A stretch of 64,000 nt of DNA from Planctomycetota bacterium (GCA_029781135.1 JAKOXH010000042.1:169510-233509); one strand, 5' to 3'. Positions 27,906-37,410 are shown, counted from the first letter of the stretch. Notes: a model not told the origin generated them from the sequence alone. Translations and numbers: made by a program.

Positions 27906-29776
27906 GGCGTGGGACTGAATTTCAGGCCTGGCACTGGCTTGCCGAGTTCATCGGTGATGCGAAACACAAAACCCCAGTCATTTTTGGCATTAGTCACCTT
28001 TAGTAGGATAGGCGTCGTACCCTTTGGCAAGGTGACGGCGACGATGTCGCGGTCAAGCATTGCCGAGCCGTCGTGAGGGTTGTCGTAAACGAGCTTTCCG
28101 GCGACCCACATTTTGCCAAAATCATTAGTACCGAGTCGAATCTGCGCCTTGCTTTCTTCCGGCGCGGTAACAAAACACAGTGCATAGGCGCAGACGTTTT
28201 CTGTGGGTGTGAAAAGTGGTTTGAAATCGACCGTCATCTTGGCGCCGTTTGACGAGAGGCGCTGCCAGCGCAGTTTCTTGCCTTCGTAGCCGACGTATTC
28301 CGCATCGACATTTTGTGATGCTTCCGGTGGATAAGCGGTCCGGTGGCAAGCCGCGGCATCGTGTTTATCGCCAAACGGGCCGATGACCATCCAGTTGGTA
28401 ATCGTGTTGAACTCCTGCTTAAGTGGCACCTCTTCGCCGCGAAAGAGTTTCAGCCCTAGCTCCCACACTCGTTCGTAATCGGCGTTGTGGGCATTCGGCA
28501 TTGCCGGTGAAATGGGCATGAGTTGGATTCGCACGCTATCGGTCGGACCGACGATCGTCGGTAACGGGACAAGACCGAGATCGGCCGAGTAATCGCGAAG
28601 CGCGCCGCGTCGCAGTTCCTTCGCCAGGTCAACCCATTTAGGGTCGGTTACCATTTTCCGGTCGGCGAGAGCCCGCAAATGGGCTTGAATATTCTCGGGG
28701 CCAGTATACTTATCGAGGTCGCGGCCAATCAGTTGGCGCTGCGTGTACGAGCCATAAACCCAATTGTAGCGTGGGGAGACCATCAGCGTGGCCGCCAAGT
28801 TCTGTTCGAGTTGCGCGAACGGCATGCCTGGGCCATACAACCGGTAATCGTCGGAGCTGAACGGCCAGATGCCGGCTACCACCGTGCACTTGTCCTGCCA
28901 ATATTTCCAAGCCTTGTCGCTGAGCATGCGGTGGAACAACTCGTGGCAGCCCCACACGTGGGCGAAAACGTAGTGGATATTCGTCGTGCGGTAGGTAAAC
29001 TCGGTGCAGTAGTGAAAGCCGCCCGATGCGTTGCGGCGGGCTGCCTCTTCAACCCACGCGCGATGGATCACGCTGCCGAGCCCCAATCCCTGTTCGGGAA
29101 ACGTGAGAAAGACCATGTTGGGAAATTCGTCGTAGAGAACCTGCGCAACGGCGGTCATCCGTTGGTCAATTTTCTTGACGAGATCCTGGCGCGTGTAGCC
29201 TTTATAGTCGTAGCCCTTCCAATTAAAGTGATATTGCTCGCCGATGTACTCGATATCGAGCGCGATGCCATCGAAGCCGGCGTCGCGGGCGAAAATGGCG
29301 AACTGGCGAAAATTGTTGTTGATCTTCTGCCAGGCGATGTCGTCGAACCAATCGAACGTGTGATCGAATGAGATTTTGAGAAACGTTTCGGCGCCAATCT
29401 TCCGACATTTGGCCGTGGCACGCCGGGCCTTTTGAAATGTCTCATCGGCGGCACCGATCGTCCAAGGCATGCCATCGACTGCCCAAATATCGGTGGACCA
29501 TTCGCGCGCGACATAATCGACGAAGTAGGCGTTCACGCCATGGCGCGACCATTCCTCGCCATCGGCGAGAATATCATCGAGGCCGGCGCCGAAGAAGATC
29601 GTCTTCGGCACGGGAAGTTCATCCACCTTGCCGTAGTGAAGTCCTGGTTCGACGGTTGTCGATGGTTTTCGCTCATCGGTAATCGCCTTGTCGCCTTGTG
29701 CTCCAGAAAATGCAGTGAGCGCGACAGTCAAGAATAGGATGCTGCGTAGCATATTGAAGCGGCTGGATAACGTCAT
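27902..29776 (-). CDS. Secreted TIM-barrel glycosidase-like protein with C-terminal beta domain
   Basis: 624 residues from ATG 29776, which has GAGG 6 bases upstream (minus strand, 29783-29786); the frame extends 16 codons further but without an RBS. A signal peptide (MLRSILFLTVALTAFSGAQG) is followed by a barrel: FFGAGLDDILADGEEWSRHG, AYFVDYVAREW, DGIALDIEYIGEQYHFNW (probable catalytic acidic residues), FLTFPEQGLGLG. Residues about 470-620 look like a beta-sandwich (FGKMWVAGKLVYDNPHDGSA) of the PA14/NPCBM sort. I do not recognise a named family. It may act upstream of the neighbouring oxidoreductases. Confidence 0.7.
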   Translation of the reverse strand: MTLSSRFNMLRSILFLTVALTAFSGAQGDKAITDERKPSTTVEPGLHYGKVDELPVPKTIFFGAGLDDILADGEEWSRHGVNAYFVDYVAREWSTDIWAVDGMPWTIGAADETFQKARRATAKCRKIGAETFLKISFDHTFDWFDDIAWQKINNNFRQFAIFARDAGFDGIALDIEYIGEQYHFNWKGYDYKGYTRQDLVKKIDQRMTAVAQVLYDEFPNMVFLTFPEQGLGLGSVIHRAWVEEAARRNASGGFHYCTEFTYRTTNIHYVFAHVWGCHELFHRMLSDKAWKYWQDKCTVVAGIWPFSSDDYRLYGPGMPFAQLEQNLAATLMVSPRYNWVYGSYTQRQLIGRDLDKYTGPENIQAHLRALADRKMVTDPKWVDLAKELRRGALRDYSADLGLVPLPTIVGPTDSVRIQLMPISPAMPNAHNADYERVWELGLKLFRGEEVPLKQEFNTITNWMVIGPFGDKHDAAACHRTAYPPEASQNVDAEYVGYEGKKLRWQRLSSNGAKMTVDFKPLFTPTENVCAYALCFVTAPEESKAQIRLGTNDFGKMWVAGKLVYDNPHDGSAMLDRDIVAVTLPKGTTPILLKVTNAKNDWGFVFRITDELGKPVPGLKFSPTP

Positions 29777-29782
29777 ATTATA

Positions 29783-29786
29783 CCTC
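29783..29786 (-). promoter_or_regulatory. Ribosome binding site GAGG for the TIM-barrel protein
   Basis: GAGG on the minus strand, 6 bases before ATG 29776; it decides the start against the longer frame from 29824. The divergent gap to 30057 should hold promoters for both genes, but I can name no boxes. Confidence 0.55.
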
Positions 29787-30057
29787 ACACCAGAAATACA
29801 TTTGTCCGCGATACGAAACTCCATCGACGGACGTTATACTCCCGGGGAAGAGGCGTTGCCATCACCCGAATTCAGGGCCACACGCCGTGCAGCCGCGCCG
29901 CGACGGCGGCAACTCTTCAAAACGCAGTGCCTTTCGCATGGACTTCGTCGAAACTGCGGCCCATATCTAGCAATACAATCGTTTGGTGGTAATCTAATAG
30001 GCGTCGGCCAGTACTTGAAATCAACGCCTGCTTAACCGTGAAGAAGGGAGCAAACCC

Positions 30058-31401
30058 ATGTCAGACGTAGTAAGCCGAAAAAGTCGTCGCCACTTTCTTC
30101 AGGGTTCCGCGTTGGCCGCCGCCGGTTGGACATTGGGTTTGTCTTCCGTTTCCCGCGCGCGAGCGATTGGGGCGAACGAGAAGCTGACGATTGGCATCAT
30201 CGGCGGCGGTGGACGTGGCTGGGATAACGTGCAGGGTGTGGCGTCGGAACACATTGTCGCCATCGCCGACGTGGATGATGAGCGATGTGCCGAGGCGCGC
30301 AAAGCCTACCCGAAGGCCGCCCACTATCGCGACTTTCGCGAGATGCTGGACAAGGAGAAATCGCTCGATGCGGTCGTGGTCAGCGCTCCCGATCACATTC
30401 ACGCGATCGCGGCCATTTCGGCCATGAATCGTGGCCTCCATGTTTATTGTGAGAAGCCGCTCGCGCACACCATCTACGAAGCTCGCCAAATGAGCGACGT
30501 GGCGCAAAAGAAAGGCGTCGTCACGCAAATGGGCACGCAGGGCCATGCCATGGAAGGAACGCGGCGAGCGGTGGAAGTCGTGCGGAGCGGCGCGATCGGC
30601 GAGGTGCGCGAAGTGCATGTATGGACCGATCGGCCGGCCGGCTGGTGGCCGCAAGGAGAAGATCGCCCCAAGGAATCGCCACCGATTCCCAAAACGCTCG
30701 ACTGGGATCTTTGGTTAGGCCCGGCGCCGGTTCGGCCATACAACCCGATTTACGTGCCGTTCAAGTGGCGTGGTCGCTGGGATTTCGGCACCGGCGCGAT
30801 CGGCGATATGGGCGTTCACAACCTTGACACTGCGTACTGGGCGCTCGAGCTGGGTGTCCCCACATCCGCCCGCGTTGTTGCGGCTGCCCTGAAGACCGAC
30901 GACTGCCCGCCGCTCGCCGCTATCATGGAGTTGATCTATCCCGCGCGAGATAAAGCGCCGCCAGTAAAGGTTTTGTTTTACGATGGCAAGCTGCTGCCGC
31001 CGCCCGAGTTGTTTCTTGGTGAGGAGATTTCCGACAACGGCTCGCTTCTCATCGGATCAAAAGGAACGCTTTACACGCGCACCTGGCATGGCGGCGAAAC
31101 CGCCCAGGATATGTTCCTGCTATTGCCACGAAAGCAGTTCGTCGGGTATCAACCGCCCGCGCCAACCTTGCCGCGGACCGAGGAACATCACATCGAGTGG
31201 ATCAAAGCCTGCAAAGGCGGGCCACCCGCGCAGTCGAATTTCAAATACGCCGCACGACTGACCGAAGGCTTGCTCGTCGGGCAGTTGGCCGTACGCATGG
31301 GCCAGCCGATTGAATGGGATGAAGCCAACATGCGGGCCAAGGGATGCCCGGCGGCCGACGCGTTTATTCGTCCCCAATTCCGCTCGGGGTGGGAAATCTG
31401 A
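30058..31401 (+). CDS. Tat-exported Gfo/Idh/MocA family oxidoreductase
   Basis: 447 residues; GAAGGGAG lies about 9 bases before the ATG. Twin-arginine signal SRRHFLQGSALAAAGWTLGL, then the Rossmann motif TIGIIGGGGRGWDNVQGV, the EKP motif in HVYCEKPLAHTIYE, and GAIGDMGVHNLDTAYWALEL in the substrate domain. It is the large planctomycete branch of the family that usually travels with DUF1080 or sugar-isomerase genes. The DUF1080 gene follows 47 bases later, so the two probably form one transcript. Confidence 0.92.
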   Translation: MSDVVSRKSRRHFLQGSALAAAGWTLGLSSVSRARAIGANEKLTIGIIGGGGRGWDNVQGVASEHIVAIADVDDERCAEARKAYPKAAHYRDFREMLDKEKSLDAVVVSAPDHIHAIAAISAMNRGLHVYCEKPLAHTIYEARQMSDVAQKKGVVTQMGTQGHAMEGTRRAVEVVRSGAIGEVREVHVWTDRPAGWWPQGEDRPKESPPIPKTLDWDLWLGPAPVRPYNPIYVPFKWRGRWDFGTGAIGDMGVHNLDTAYWALELGVPTSARVVAAALKTDDCPPLAAIMELIYPARDKAPPVKVLFYDGKLLPPPELFLGEEISDNGSLLIGSKGTLYTRTWHGGETAQDMFLLLPRKQFVGYQPPAPTLPRTEEHHIEWIKACKGGPPAQSNFKYAARLTEGLLVGQLAVRMGQPIEWDEANMRAKGCPAADAFIRPQFRSGWEI

Positions 31402-31448
31402 TTCGCTCGTTCTTACTAAAGTTAGCAGAGTCGTTTAGGAACAAAGTG

Positions 31449-32174
31449 ATGATTACTTGCAGTCACATTGGAAAGCTCGCGGCCATTTTGGGGTTGTTTT
31501 TCGTAGCCTTGTTTGGATCAACATGTGCCACAGTTGCCGAAGAAGAAACAGGTTTCCAGCGGCTTACCGATAAAAACTACCGCGAGCATTGGCTGGGCTA
31601 TGGCCTGCAAAACGAGCGCGATACCTGGCCGGCGAACTGGGAGTATGCCGACGGTGCGCTGCATGCCAAAGGGGGTGGCCCCGACCTGAGGACGCGCGAG
31701 AAGTTCGCGGATTTCGATTTGCGGTTCGAGTGGAAGATCGAGCCCAAGGGCAACAGCGGTGTGATGTATCGCGTGAGCCAAGAAACCGATCCCGCTTATT
31801 ATACGGGGCCGGAATACCAGGTGATCGACGATGTCGAGAACGAGGACGCGGCGAACCCAAAAACGTCGGCGGCATCGGTGTATGAACTGTATGCGCCCGA
31901 AAAGCGCGTGGCCAAGCCGGCGGGCGAGTGGAACGTGGCCCGCATTGTCGTCAAGGGAAATCACGTCGCGCACTATCTCAACGGCGTGAAAGTGCTCGAA
32001 TGTGAGCTGGGCAGCGCCGATTGGAATGAGCGCGTGCAGGCGAGCAAATTCGGCGCTTGGCCGAAATTCGGCAAGAATAAGAGCGGGTTCATCGATCTGC
32101 AGGACCACGGCAACAATGTGTGGTACCGCAACGTGCGCATCAAATCGCTCAATGCCGAGGCTAGCAAGAAATAG
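31449..32174 (+). CDS. DUF1080 (3-keto-disaccharide hydrolase-like) secreted protein
   Basis: 241 residues from ATG 31449 (AGGA about 9 bases upstream); the frame begins earlier but inside the previous gene. A signal peptide (HIGKLAAILGLFFVALFGST) is followed by a concanavalin-like fold with the family's landmarks: GFQRLTDKNYREHWLG, DFDLRFEWKIEPKGNSGVMY, GPEYQVIDD, AGEWNVARIVVKGNHVAHYLNG and GFIDLQDHGNNVWYRNVRIK. Characterised DUF1080 proteins hydrolyse 3-keto-glycosides, which fits the adjacent sugar oxidoreductase. Confidence 0.92.
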   Translation: MITCSHIGKLAAILGLFFVALFGSTCATVAEEETGFQRLTDKNYREHWLGYGLQNERDTWPANWEYADGALHAKGGGPDLRTREKFADFDLRFEWKIEPKGNSGVMYRVSQETDPAYYTGPEYQVIDDVENEDAANPKTSAASVYELYAPEKRVAKPAGEWNVARIVVKGNHVAHYLNGVKVLECELGSADWNERVQASKFGAWPKFGKNKSGFIDLQDHGNNVWYRNVRIKSLNAEASKK

Positions 32175-32200
32175 CCGTCGCTGCATGAATCGCGTTGCAG

Positions 32201-32274
32201 GGGGACGGGGGTCAATTACGACTATCGCTTGGTCGCGAAAAGGACCTCGCTGCCCGTAATTGACTTCCGTCCCC
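32201..32274. repeat. Palindromic repeat with GGGGACGGGGGTCAATTACG arm
   Basis: Arms 32201-32220 and 32255-32274 pair with two mismatches. It shares GGACGGGAGTCAA-like words with 14890-14963 and sits 1.2 kb before the RAYT element whose ends are similar. Confidence 0.75.
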
Positions 32275-32446
32275 GTTGTGAATTCCGGCGGTACGGAAAA
32301 TGCTCAGCGCCCAGCGCTGGTATACTGAACACCGCGGGCGAAGTTCCGGGCCAGGAATAGGTCAGCGGTTACCACCCGAATGGTTGATTGTGGTTCTTTC
32401 CGCGCGCGGTAGGTTGATTCTTATTACTCTTCTCGAGGGCGGTCTC

Positions 32447-33415
32447 ATGAAACGCACTGCTTGGTGTTTCGCGGCGGTCGGTATCTGGCTGGTAAGCGGT
32501 GCGAGCTTGGTGCGCGGCGACGTGTTTGGCTCCGGGGCCAATTCTTTCGAGATTGAGTTCGTGACGATTGGCAGTCCGGGGAATCCTGCTGACTTGTCTG
32601 GTGGCGGACTCGGGGCCGTGCTGTATGAGTATCGCATCGGCAAGTATGAAATTTCGGAGCAAATGATCGAGAAGGCAAACGCCCTGGGCGGGCTGGGAAT
32701 TTCGAAAAGCAGCCGTGGCCCCGATAAGCCGGTGACGAACATCACTTGGTTCGATGCCGCCCGGTTCGTGAACTGGCTCAATGCGACCAGCGGCAGTGTG
32801 CCAGCCTACAAGTTCAATGCGAGCGGCAACTTCCAGTTGTGGCAACCGATCGATCCCGGTTACGACCCCAATAATCTGTTTCGCAACCGGCAGGCCAAGT
32901 ATTTTCTGCCGAGCGCGGACGAATGGTACAAGGCGGCGTACTACGATCCGGCTGCGGGGCACTATTGGGATTATCCCACAGGCAGCAATTCGCCGCCCGT
33001 CGCCGTCGCCAGCGGCACGGCGGCTGGGACAGCGGTTTATAACCAAGGCGACTCTGGCGGACCCGCAGATATCTCTGTTGCCGGTGGGTTAGGTCGATAT
33101 GGCACGTCGGCGCAAGGTGGGAATGTGGATGAGTGGGAGGAAACAGAACTCGATCTGCTAAATGACAGTATTTCCAATTATCGAGGCAGGCGCGGCGGCT
33201 CATGGAACGGGGACTTTTTTCCATTGGAGGCGCCCGTTCGGCCCGGACAATTTCCATGGCTGTCATCTAGCGCGACCGGTTTCCGTGTTGGATCAGTTGT
33301 TCCGGAACCATCGTCTCCAGTGCTTTGCATTGGATTCGTTGTGATTCTCGCATTTACAAAATGGCGTCGGTCTCAAAGGAGGTGTGCGGGAATCAAAGGG
33401 GTCAGGACTCATTGA
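32447..33415 (+). CDS. SUMF1/FGE-fold protein with PEP-CTERM tail, C-terminus reshaped by a RAYT insertion
   Basis: 322 residues from ATG 32447 with GAGGG upstream. Signal peptide, then formylglycine-generating-enzyme-like segments: YEYRIGKYEISEQMIEKANA, PVTNITWFDAARFVNWLNA, FLPSADEWYKAAYYDP and GGNVDEWEE, RRGGSWNGDF, ATGFRV. The two active-site cysteines of true FGE are absent, so it is probably structural. VPEP is at about 284, then a hydrophobic stretch and WRRSQRR. The last residues (GIKGVRTH) and the TGA come from the left terminal repeat of the adjacent RAYT element, so the original C-terminus was probably different. Confidence 0.82.
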   Translation: MKRTAWCFAAVGIWLVSGASLVRGDVFGSGANSFEIEFVTIGSPGNPADLSGGGLGAVLYEYRIGKYEISEQMIEKANALGGLGISKSSRGPDKPVTNITWFDAARFVNWLNATSGSVPAYKFNASGNFQLWQPIDPGYDPNNLFRNRQAKYFLPSADEWYKAAYYDPAAGHYWDYPTGSNSPPVAVASGTAAGTAVYNQGDSGGPADISVAGGLGRYGTSAQGGNVDEWEETELDLLNDSISNYRGRRGGSWNGDFFPLEAPVRPGQFPWLSSSATGFRVGSVVPEPSSPVLCIGFVVILAFTKWRRSQRRCAGIKGVRTH

Positions 33416-33416
33416 T
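33395..33416. repeat. Left 22-base terminal inverted repeat of the RAYT element
   Basis: Exact inverse of 34135-34156. Contains AGGACTCATTGAT, whose TGA ends the upstream PEP-CTERM gene. Confidence 0.9.
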
Positions 33417-33446
33417 TTGTTTGGCCGCATCGATTAGACTCGCGAC

Positions 33447-34142
33447 ATGCCAAGACCTCCTCGAGCCGACGAAGCGGGCGGGCTGTATCATGCCCTCAAC
33501 CGCGGGAATGGTCGGACCGCGATTTTCCACAAACCAGAAGATTTCGCCGCCTTCGAACGGATCCTCGCCGAGGGTCTCGAGCGCTACGGGGTCCAACTGT
33601 TCGCGTACCAGTTGATGCCCAACCACTGGCACCTGGTGCTGCGGCCGGAGCGGGACGGCCAGATGAGCCAGTTTCTCCGCTGGGTGACCGCCACGCACAC
33701 GATGCGCTACCATGCCCACTACTACACCTCTGGCGAAGGACACGTCTACCAGGGGCGATTCAAAAGCTTTCCGATTCAAGAGGACGGACATTTCTTCACC
33801 GTCTGTCGGTACGTGGAGCGCAATGCGCTGCGGGCCGGGTTGGTGGCACGCGCGGAACGCTGGCGGTGGGGGTCGCTGTGGAGGTGGCTGCAACCTGCCG
33901 AACCCCCACCGCCATTGCTCTCCCCCTGGCCAATTCCCCGGCTGCCGCGCTGGGTCGAGCGGGTCAACGAACCCCTGTCGGAGCAGGAACTCAAGAGCCT
34001 TCGGCACAGTGTGCAGCGCGGCCGGCCATTTGGGGAACAGGACTGGCTAGAAACGTGCGCGAAGCGACTGCAACTGGAATCGACCCTCCGCCCCAGGGGC
34101 CGCCCGCAAGTGCGACGCCCCAATCCACAACCGCATCAATGA
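33447..34142 (+). CDS. REP-associated tyrosine transposase (RAYT, Y1_Tnp/IS200-like)
   Basis: 231 residues. The HUH motif is HWH in QLMPNHWHLVLRP. The catalytic Tyr is most likely in RYVERNALRAGLV, after the GRFKSFPIQEDGHFF segment; this is the standard RAYT layout. The stop codon (34140-34142) lies inside the right terminal repeat. RAYTs nick single-stranded REP hairpins and move them in trans. The intact frame and perfect 22-base terminal repeats suggest a recent or still functional insertion. Confidence 0.92.
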   Translation: MPRPPRADEAGGLYHALNRGNGRTAIFHKPEDFAAFERILAEGLERYGVQLFAYQLMPNHWHLVLRPERDGQMSQFLRWVTATHTMRYHAHYYTSGEGHVYQGRFKSFPIQEDGHFFTVCRYVERNALRAGLVARAERWRWGSLWRWLQPAEPPPPLLSPWPIPRLPRWVERVNEPLSEQELKSLRHSVQRGRPFGEQDWLETCAKRLQLESTLRPRGRPQVRRPNPQPHQ

Positions 34143-34156
34143 GTCCTGACCCCTTT
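34135..34156. repeat. Right 22-base terminal inverted repeat of the RAYT element
   Basis: Exact inverse of 33395-33416; it supplies the TGA of the transposase. A separate hairpin AGCCCCCGGTCA / TGACCGGGGGCT (34167-34190) follows directly and could terminate transcription. Confidence 0.88.
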
Positions 34157-34212
34157 TGTTTCCTTAGCCCCCGGTCATTGACCGGGGGCTAAATGTGGGG
34201 GATGCGCGGGTG

Positions 34213-35307
34213 CTAGCCGCGGCGGGGGCGTTGCAGGCCGATCGTTGCGGTGCCGAGTAGCAAGAGCAGCGCGGCGGTTGGTTCCGGCGTGTTGTTTGGT
34301 CCGACGGGCGGGTCGAGCATGCAGCCTTGCTTCAAGGCGATGCGGATGATCGAGGGGTCATTGTTCGTGGTGCCGTTGTCCCAGTTGGTGCCGAACAAGG
34401 CGGAGCCGTGGCCGCCGTTGTTGAAGAACTGCGTCACGTAAAACGCGCAGTCGGGACCAGGGGTGGCGATATCGCCGTAGGAACCACCCGAGGCGATGAT
34501 CTGCACGTTGGTGGGCGCGACGGAGAAGCCGGAGCCGAAATCATAACGGGTGATCGTGCCGCGATTGTCGTTGCTGTAGAGTGCCGGCGGCGAGGCCATG
34601 GTGGCAAAGGCGAGGCCATCTGGGTAATTGGCCGTGCTGAACCGCTGGATGAAGCTGCCCGAGCTGTTGAGGAGGATAATTTCATTGTTCCCTTGGCCAG
34701 CCAGCGCGATCAGGCCGGTGGTGCTGGTTTCGATGTCGTCGATGAGGCCGGGCGAAGTGTACACCAGTGAATCGGCGTTCGTGCTTGGGTTGTAGATGTG
34801 GATGTCGGTGCTGGTGCCGTTACCGGCGTAGACGATGTTCCCATTCGGTAGCGAGTTGACGCTCCAACCTGGGCTGCCGAAGGTGGTCACGGTGACGGCT
34901 GGCGTGGCCCAGTTGTTGGGGTCGACGCGCTGCAGGCCGGCGGACGTCGGCAAGTAGAGGAAGCCGTTCGTGGCCATGGTGAGATTCACGCCGCTGGCGA
35001 GGTTGGCAATCGTGTGGATGGTGCCGGTGCCGGAGGGATCGTGCACGTTCGTGCCTTGGTAGACGTTGTTTTGGGTGGCGCTGTACTCGAGGATATCGGG
35101 GACGAAGGCCTTGCGGGCCAGCAGTTGGTTGGTGGCCGTCCAAGCGCCTGGAGCGCCGATGTTTGGGCCGGCATAGATTTGTTGCGTGTAGGCGGGGTCG
35201 AGGAAGCTGAATTGAACGGCGGGTGCCGGCCTGGTCGGTATGAAACCGGTGAGAGCGGCAAGGGCACCCAAGAGAATTCGGTACGTGTTGTTCATTATGT
35301 AATTCAT
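34213..35307 (-). CDS. Secreted beta-propeller-like protein with PEP-CTERM tail
   Basis: 364 residues. GGAG lies about 10 bases before the ATG; a second ATG four codons in is possible. Signal peptide (ILLGALAALTGFIP), then repeated short strands of NHL/SMP-30 type (TNGFLYLPTSAGLQRVDP, LPNGNIVYAGNGTSTDIHIY, TTGLIALAGQGNNEIILLN, SNDNRGTITRYDFGSG) suggesting a six-bladed propeller. The tail TPEPTAALLLLLGTATIGL plus RPRRG is a PEP-CTERM signal with T replacing V before PEP. Function unknown; probably surface-exposed. Confidence 0.8.
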   Translation of the reverse strand: MNYIMNNTYRILLGALAALTGFIPTRPAPAVQFSFLDPAYTQQIYAGPNIGAPGAWTATNQLLARKAFVPDILEYSATQNNVYQGTNVHDPSGTGTIHTIANLASGVNLTMATNGFLYLPTSAGLQRVDPNNWATPAVTVTTFGSPGWSVNSLPNGNIVYAGNGTSTDIHIYNPSTNADSLVYTSPGLIDDIETSTTGLIALAGQGNNEIILLNSSGSFIQRFSTANYPDGLAFATMASPPALYSNDNRGTITRYDFGSGFSVAPTNVQIIASGGSYGDIATPGPDCAFYVTQFFNNGGHGSALFGTNWDNGTTNNDPSIIRIALKQGCMLDPPVGPNNTPEPTAALLLLLGTATIGLQRPRRG

Positions 35308-35724
35308 GAGCGTAAACTCCGTAGAGGATGTCGTCGAAAGGAAATGGTCCGAAAGGGAAGGCTGGCCATCGAGCGATGGGGCCTAGGCTTGGTTTCGCGA
35401 AGGGAAGGCGTTTATTGAGGGAAAACGCTGCTCACTTAGAGTGAGCAAAATCGCGAAAAGAGGTCTAAATCACGCGGAAAAACCAAGCCGACCGAGAACG
35501 ATTGTTGAGCAACTGGAACCGACGAAGTCCCCGCCACCAAGTGGGCGGCTCACAATTCACTCTGGCACTTTAACATGGGAAGTGGCGGGTTGCAAGAGTT
35601 TTCGTGAAAAAATTTGGTGATGCCCAGCGCGGCGAGGCCACAATGAGGTGAGCCAACGGTGGTTCACGAGGAATGACATGCGGGGTGCCGGGTGGCATTC
35701 TACGCCGTTAACCATGTTTTTCAC

Positions 35725-35783
35725 GTAGCTGAATTCGCAAGAATTCGGCCCCACACTGTCCGAATTCTTGCGAATTCGGCTAC
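35725..35783. repeat. Large palindrome of GAATTCGCAAGAATTC words
   Basis: The left arm 35725-35748 (GTAGCTGAATTCGCAAGAAT...) inversely matches the right arm 35760-35783 with one mismatch, around an 11-base loop. Same family as 20262-20279. The gene-free gap 35308-36000 also holds the two following repeats; 35400-35700 shows nothing recognisable. Confidence 0.75.
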
Positions 35784-35810
35784 GTTCGCGTCCGGGGTTA
35801 ACGACGTAGG

Positions 35811-35837
35811 GTGGCACTGCTGGCTTGTCGAGCATTG
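35811..35837. repeat. Half copy of the GTGGCACTGCTGGCT palindrome family
   Basis: Matches the inverse of the right arm of 10007-10080 with four mismatches. Confidence 0.55.
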
Positions 35838-35919
35838 TGAATGGTGAAGAACGGCTTGCGGCGGAATCCTGCAATCAACTGCTAACTGGTGCAAACCACA
35901 AGCTGAAAGCCGAACAAGG

Positions 35920-35941
35920 CACTGCTAACGAGTTAGCAGTG
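35920..35941. repeat. Perfect palindrome CACTGCTAAC-GA-GTTAGCAGTG
   Basis: Ten-base arms and a 2-base centre, 60 bases before the symporter start. It could be an operator or another REP-like unit. Confidence 0.6.
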
Positions 35942-36000
35942 GCGCCCGGCGAAAGTCGGTAACGATCGCATTTGTAAACAGAGCCTTGGTGGGCGGACGT

Positions 36001-37410
36001 ATGTCGCAGCGAATTTGGATGTTGTTGCTAGGGGTCTGCGTAGCGGCGGCGGTGTTTCTTGGGATGGACCATGCCGCTGCCACGCGTCCGCAGTGTTGGA
36101 CGGCGGCGGTGACGGCGCTATGCGCATGCTGGTGGGTATTTGAGGCGCTGCCGTTGTCGGCAACGTCGCTGGTGCCGCTCGTGGTGTTTCCACTGACCGG
36201 CGTACTCACGGAGCGGAAAGCGGCCGAGGCCTACGGCGACCCAATCGTGCTGCTGTTCATGGGCGGGTTCATGCTCTCGAAGGCGACGGAGTACTGGGGA
36301 GCACACCGCCAGATTGCCCAGGCGACGATTGCCTGCGTGGGCGGCGGCAGTGGGCGACGAATCGTGTTGGCCATCATGATGGCGACGACGTTCGCGAGCA
36401 TGTGGATGTCGAACACGGCGACGGCGCTCATGATGCTGCCCGTGGCGATGGCGATTATCGACCGCGACCGTTCGGGGAAACTCGCCGTGCCGCTGCTACT
36501 GGGGGTCGCGTATTCGGCGAGTATTGGTGGAATCGCGACGCCGATCGGAACGGCGCCGAACGGGGTGTGCATCGCGGTTTACCAGAATGTGACGGGGCGG
36601 CCGATTCTGTTTTATCAATGGATGTTGTTCGGCGTGCCGTTGTCGCTGGTCATGATGGTTCTTGCTTGGCTGCTATTGACATTGCGAATCGGCAAGACCG
36701 AGGAATTGCACGGGGCCGCCCGCGAACCTTGGACGTCGCCCCAGAAGAGGACGCTAACGATTTTTGGGCTGGCGTGCTTGGCGTGGATTACTCGCGATGT
36801 GCCGAACGGTGGTTGGGCTGCGTTGCTTCATATTCCCAAAAGCGGCGGCGGAGATATGACGGTGGCGATTGCGGCCACGCTCGCGTTGTTTCTCACGCCC
36901 AGTGGCACGGGCGAAAAGGGGAAACATCTACTCGATTGGCCAACGGCGGCGAGTATTCCGTGGGGCATCCTCATTTTGTTTGGCGGCGGCATTGCCATTG
37001 CCAACGCGTTTGAGGAATCGAAACTGTCGACGTTGGTTGGCGAGCAAATGCACGGTTTGCGAGATTGGCCGATCTTGGCGACGACGGCCGTGATCTGTTT
37101 TACCGTGACGTTTCTATCAGAAGTCACGAGCAACACGGCCACTTCGAACATCTTGATGCCGATATTTGCCGCGATGGCCAAGGCAAATGGCCTGGAGCCG
37201 GCGCTCTTGATGATTCCGGCGACGTTTGCCAATAATCTGGCGTTCATGATGCCGGTGGGGACGCCGCCGAATGCGATTGCTTATGGAACTGGCCACGTGA
37301 AAATGCGCGATATGGTGCGGGCCGGGTTTGTTCTCAACATCGTGAGCGCGACGGTTGTCACGCTGTTTTGTTGGAAGTTTTTGCCGTTGGTGTTTGGTGG
37401 AATAATGTAG
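36001..37410 (+). CDS. SLC13/DASS-family sodium:anion symporter
   Basis: 469 residues from ATG 36001 (a TTG five codons earlier is possible). About eleven to twelve membrane segments. Both family sodium/substrate motifs are present: SNTATALMMLPVA in the first half and SEVTSNTATSNILMPIF in the second; IATPIGTAPNGVC and GTPPNAIAYGTGHVKM are the matching re-entrant loops. Members import dicarboxylates, citrate or sulfate with sodium; the substrate is not predictable. It lies alone between repeats. Confidence 0.92.
   Translation: MSQRIWMLLLGVCVAAAVFLGMDHAAATRPQCWTAAVTALCACWWVFEALPLSATSLVPLVVFPLTGVLTERKAAEAYGDPIVLLFMGGFMLSKATEYWGAHRQIAQATIACVGGGSGRRIVLAIMMATTFASMWMSNTATALMMLPVAMAIIDRDRSGKLAVPLLLGVAYSASIGGIATPIGTAPNGVCIAVYQNVTGRPILFYQWMLFGVPLSLVMMVLAWLLLTLRIGKTEELHGAAREPWTSPQKRTLTIFGLACLAWITRDVPNGGWAALLHIPKSGGGDMTVAIAATLALFLTPSGTGEKGKHLLDWPTAASIPWGILILFGGGIAIANAFEESKLSTLVGEQMHGLRDWPILATTAVICFTVTFLSEVTSNTATSNILMPIFAAMAKANGLEPALLMIPATFANNLAFMMPVGTPPNAIAYGTGHVKMRDMVRAGFVLNIVSATVVTLFCWKFLPLVFGGIM

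Noticed and set aside
32447..33415. Active formylglycine-generating enzyme
   Set aside because: The fold is similar but the required active-site cysteines are absent and no sulfatase is nearby.
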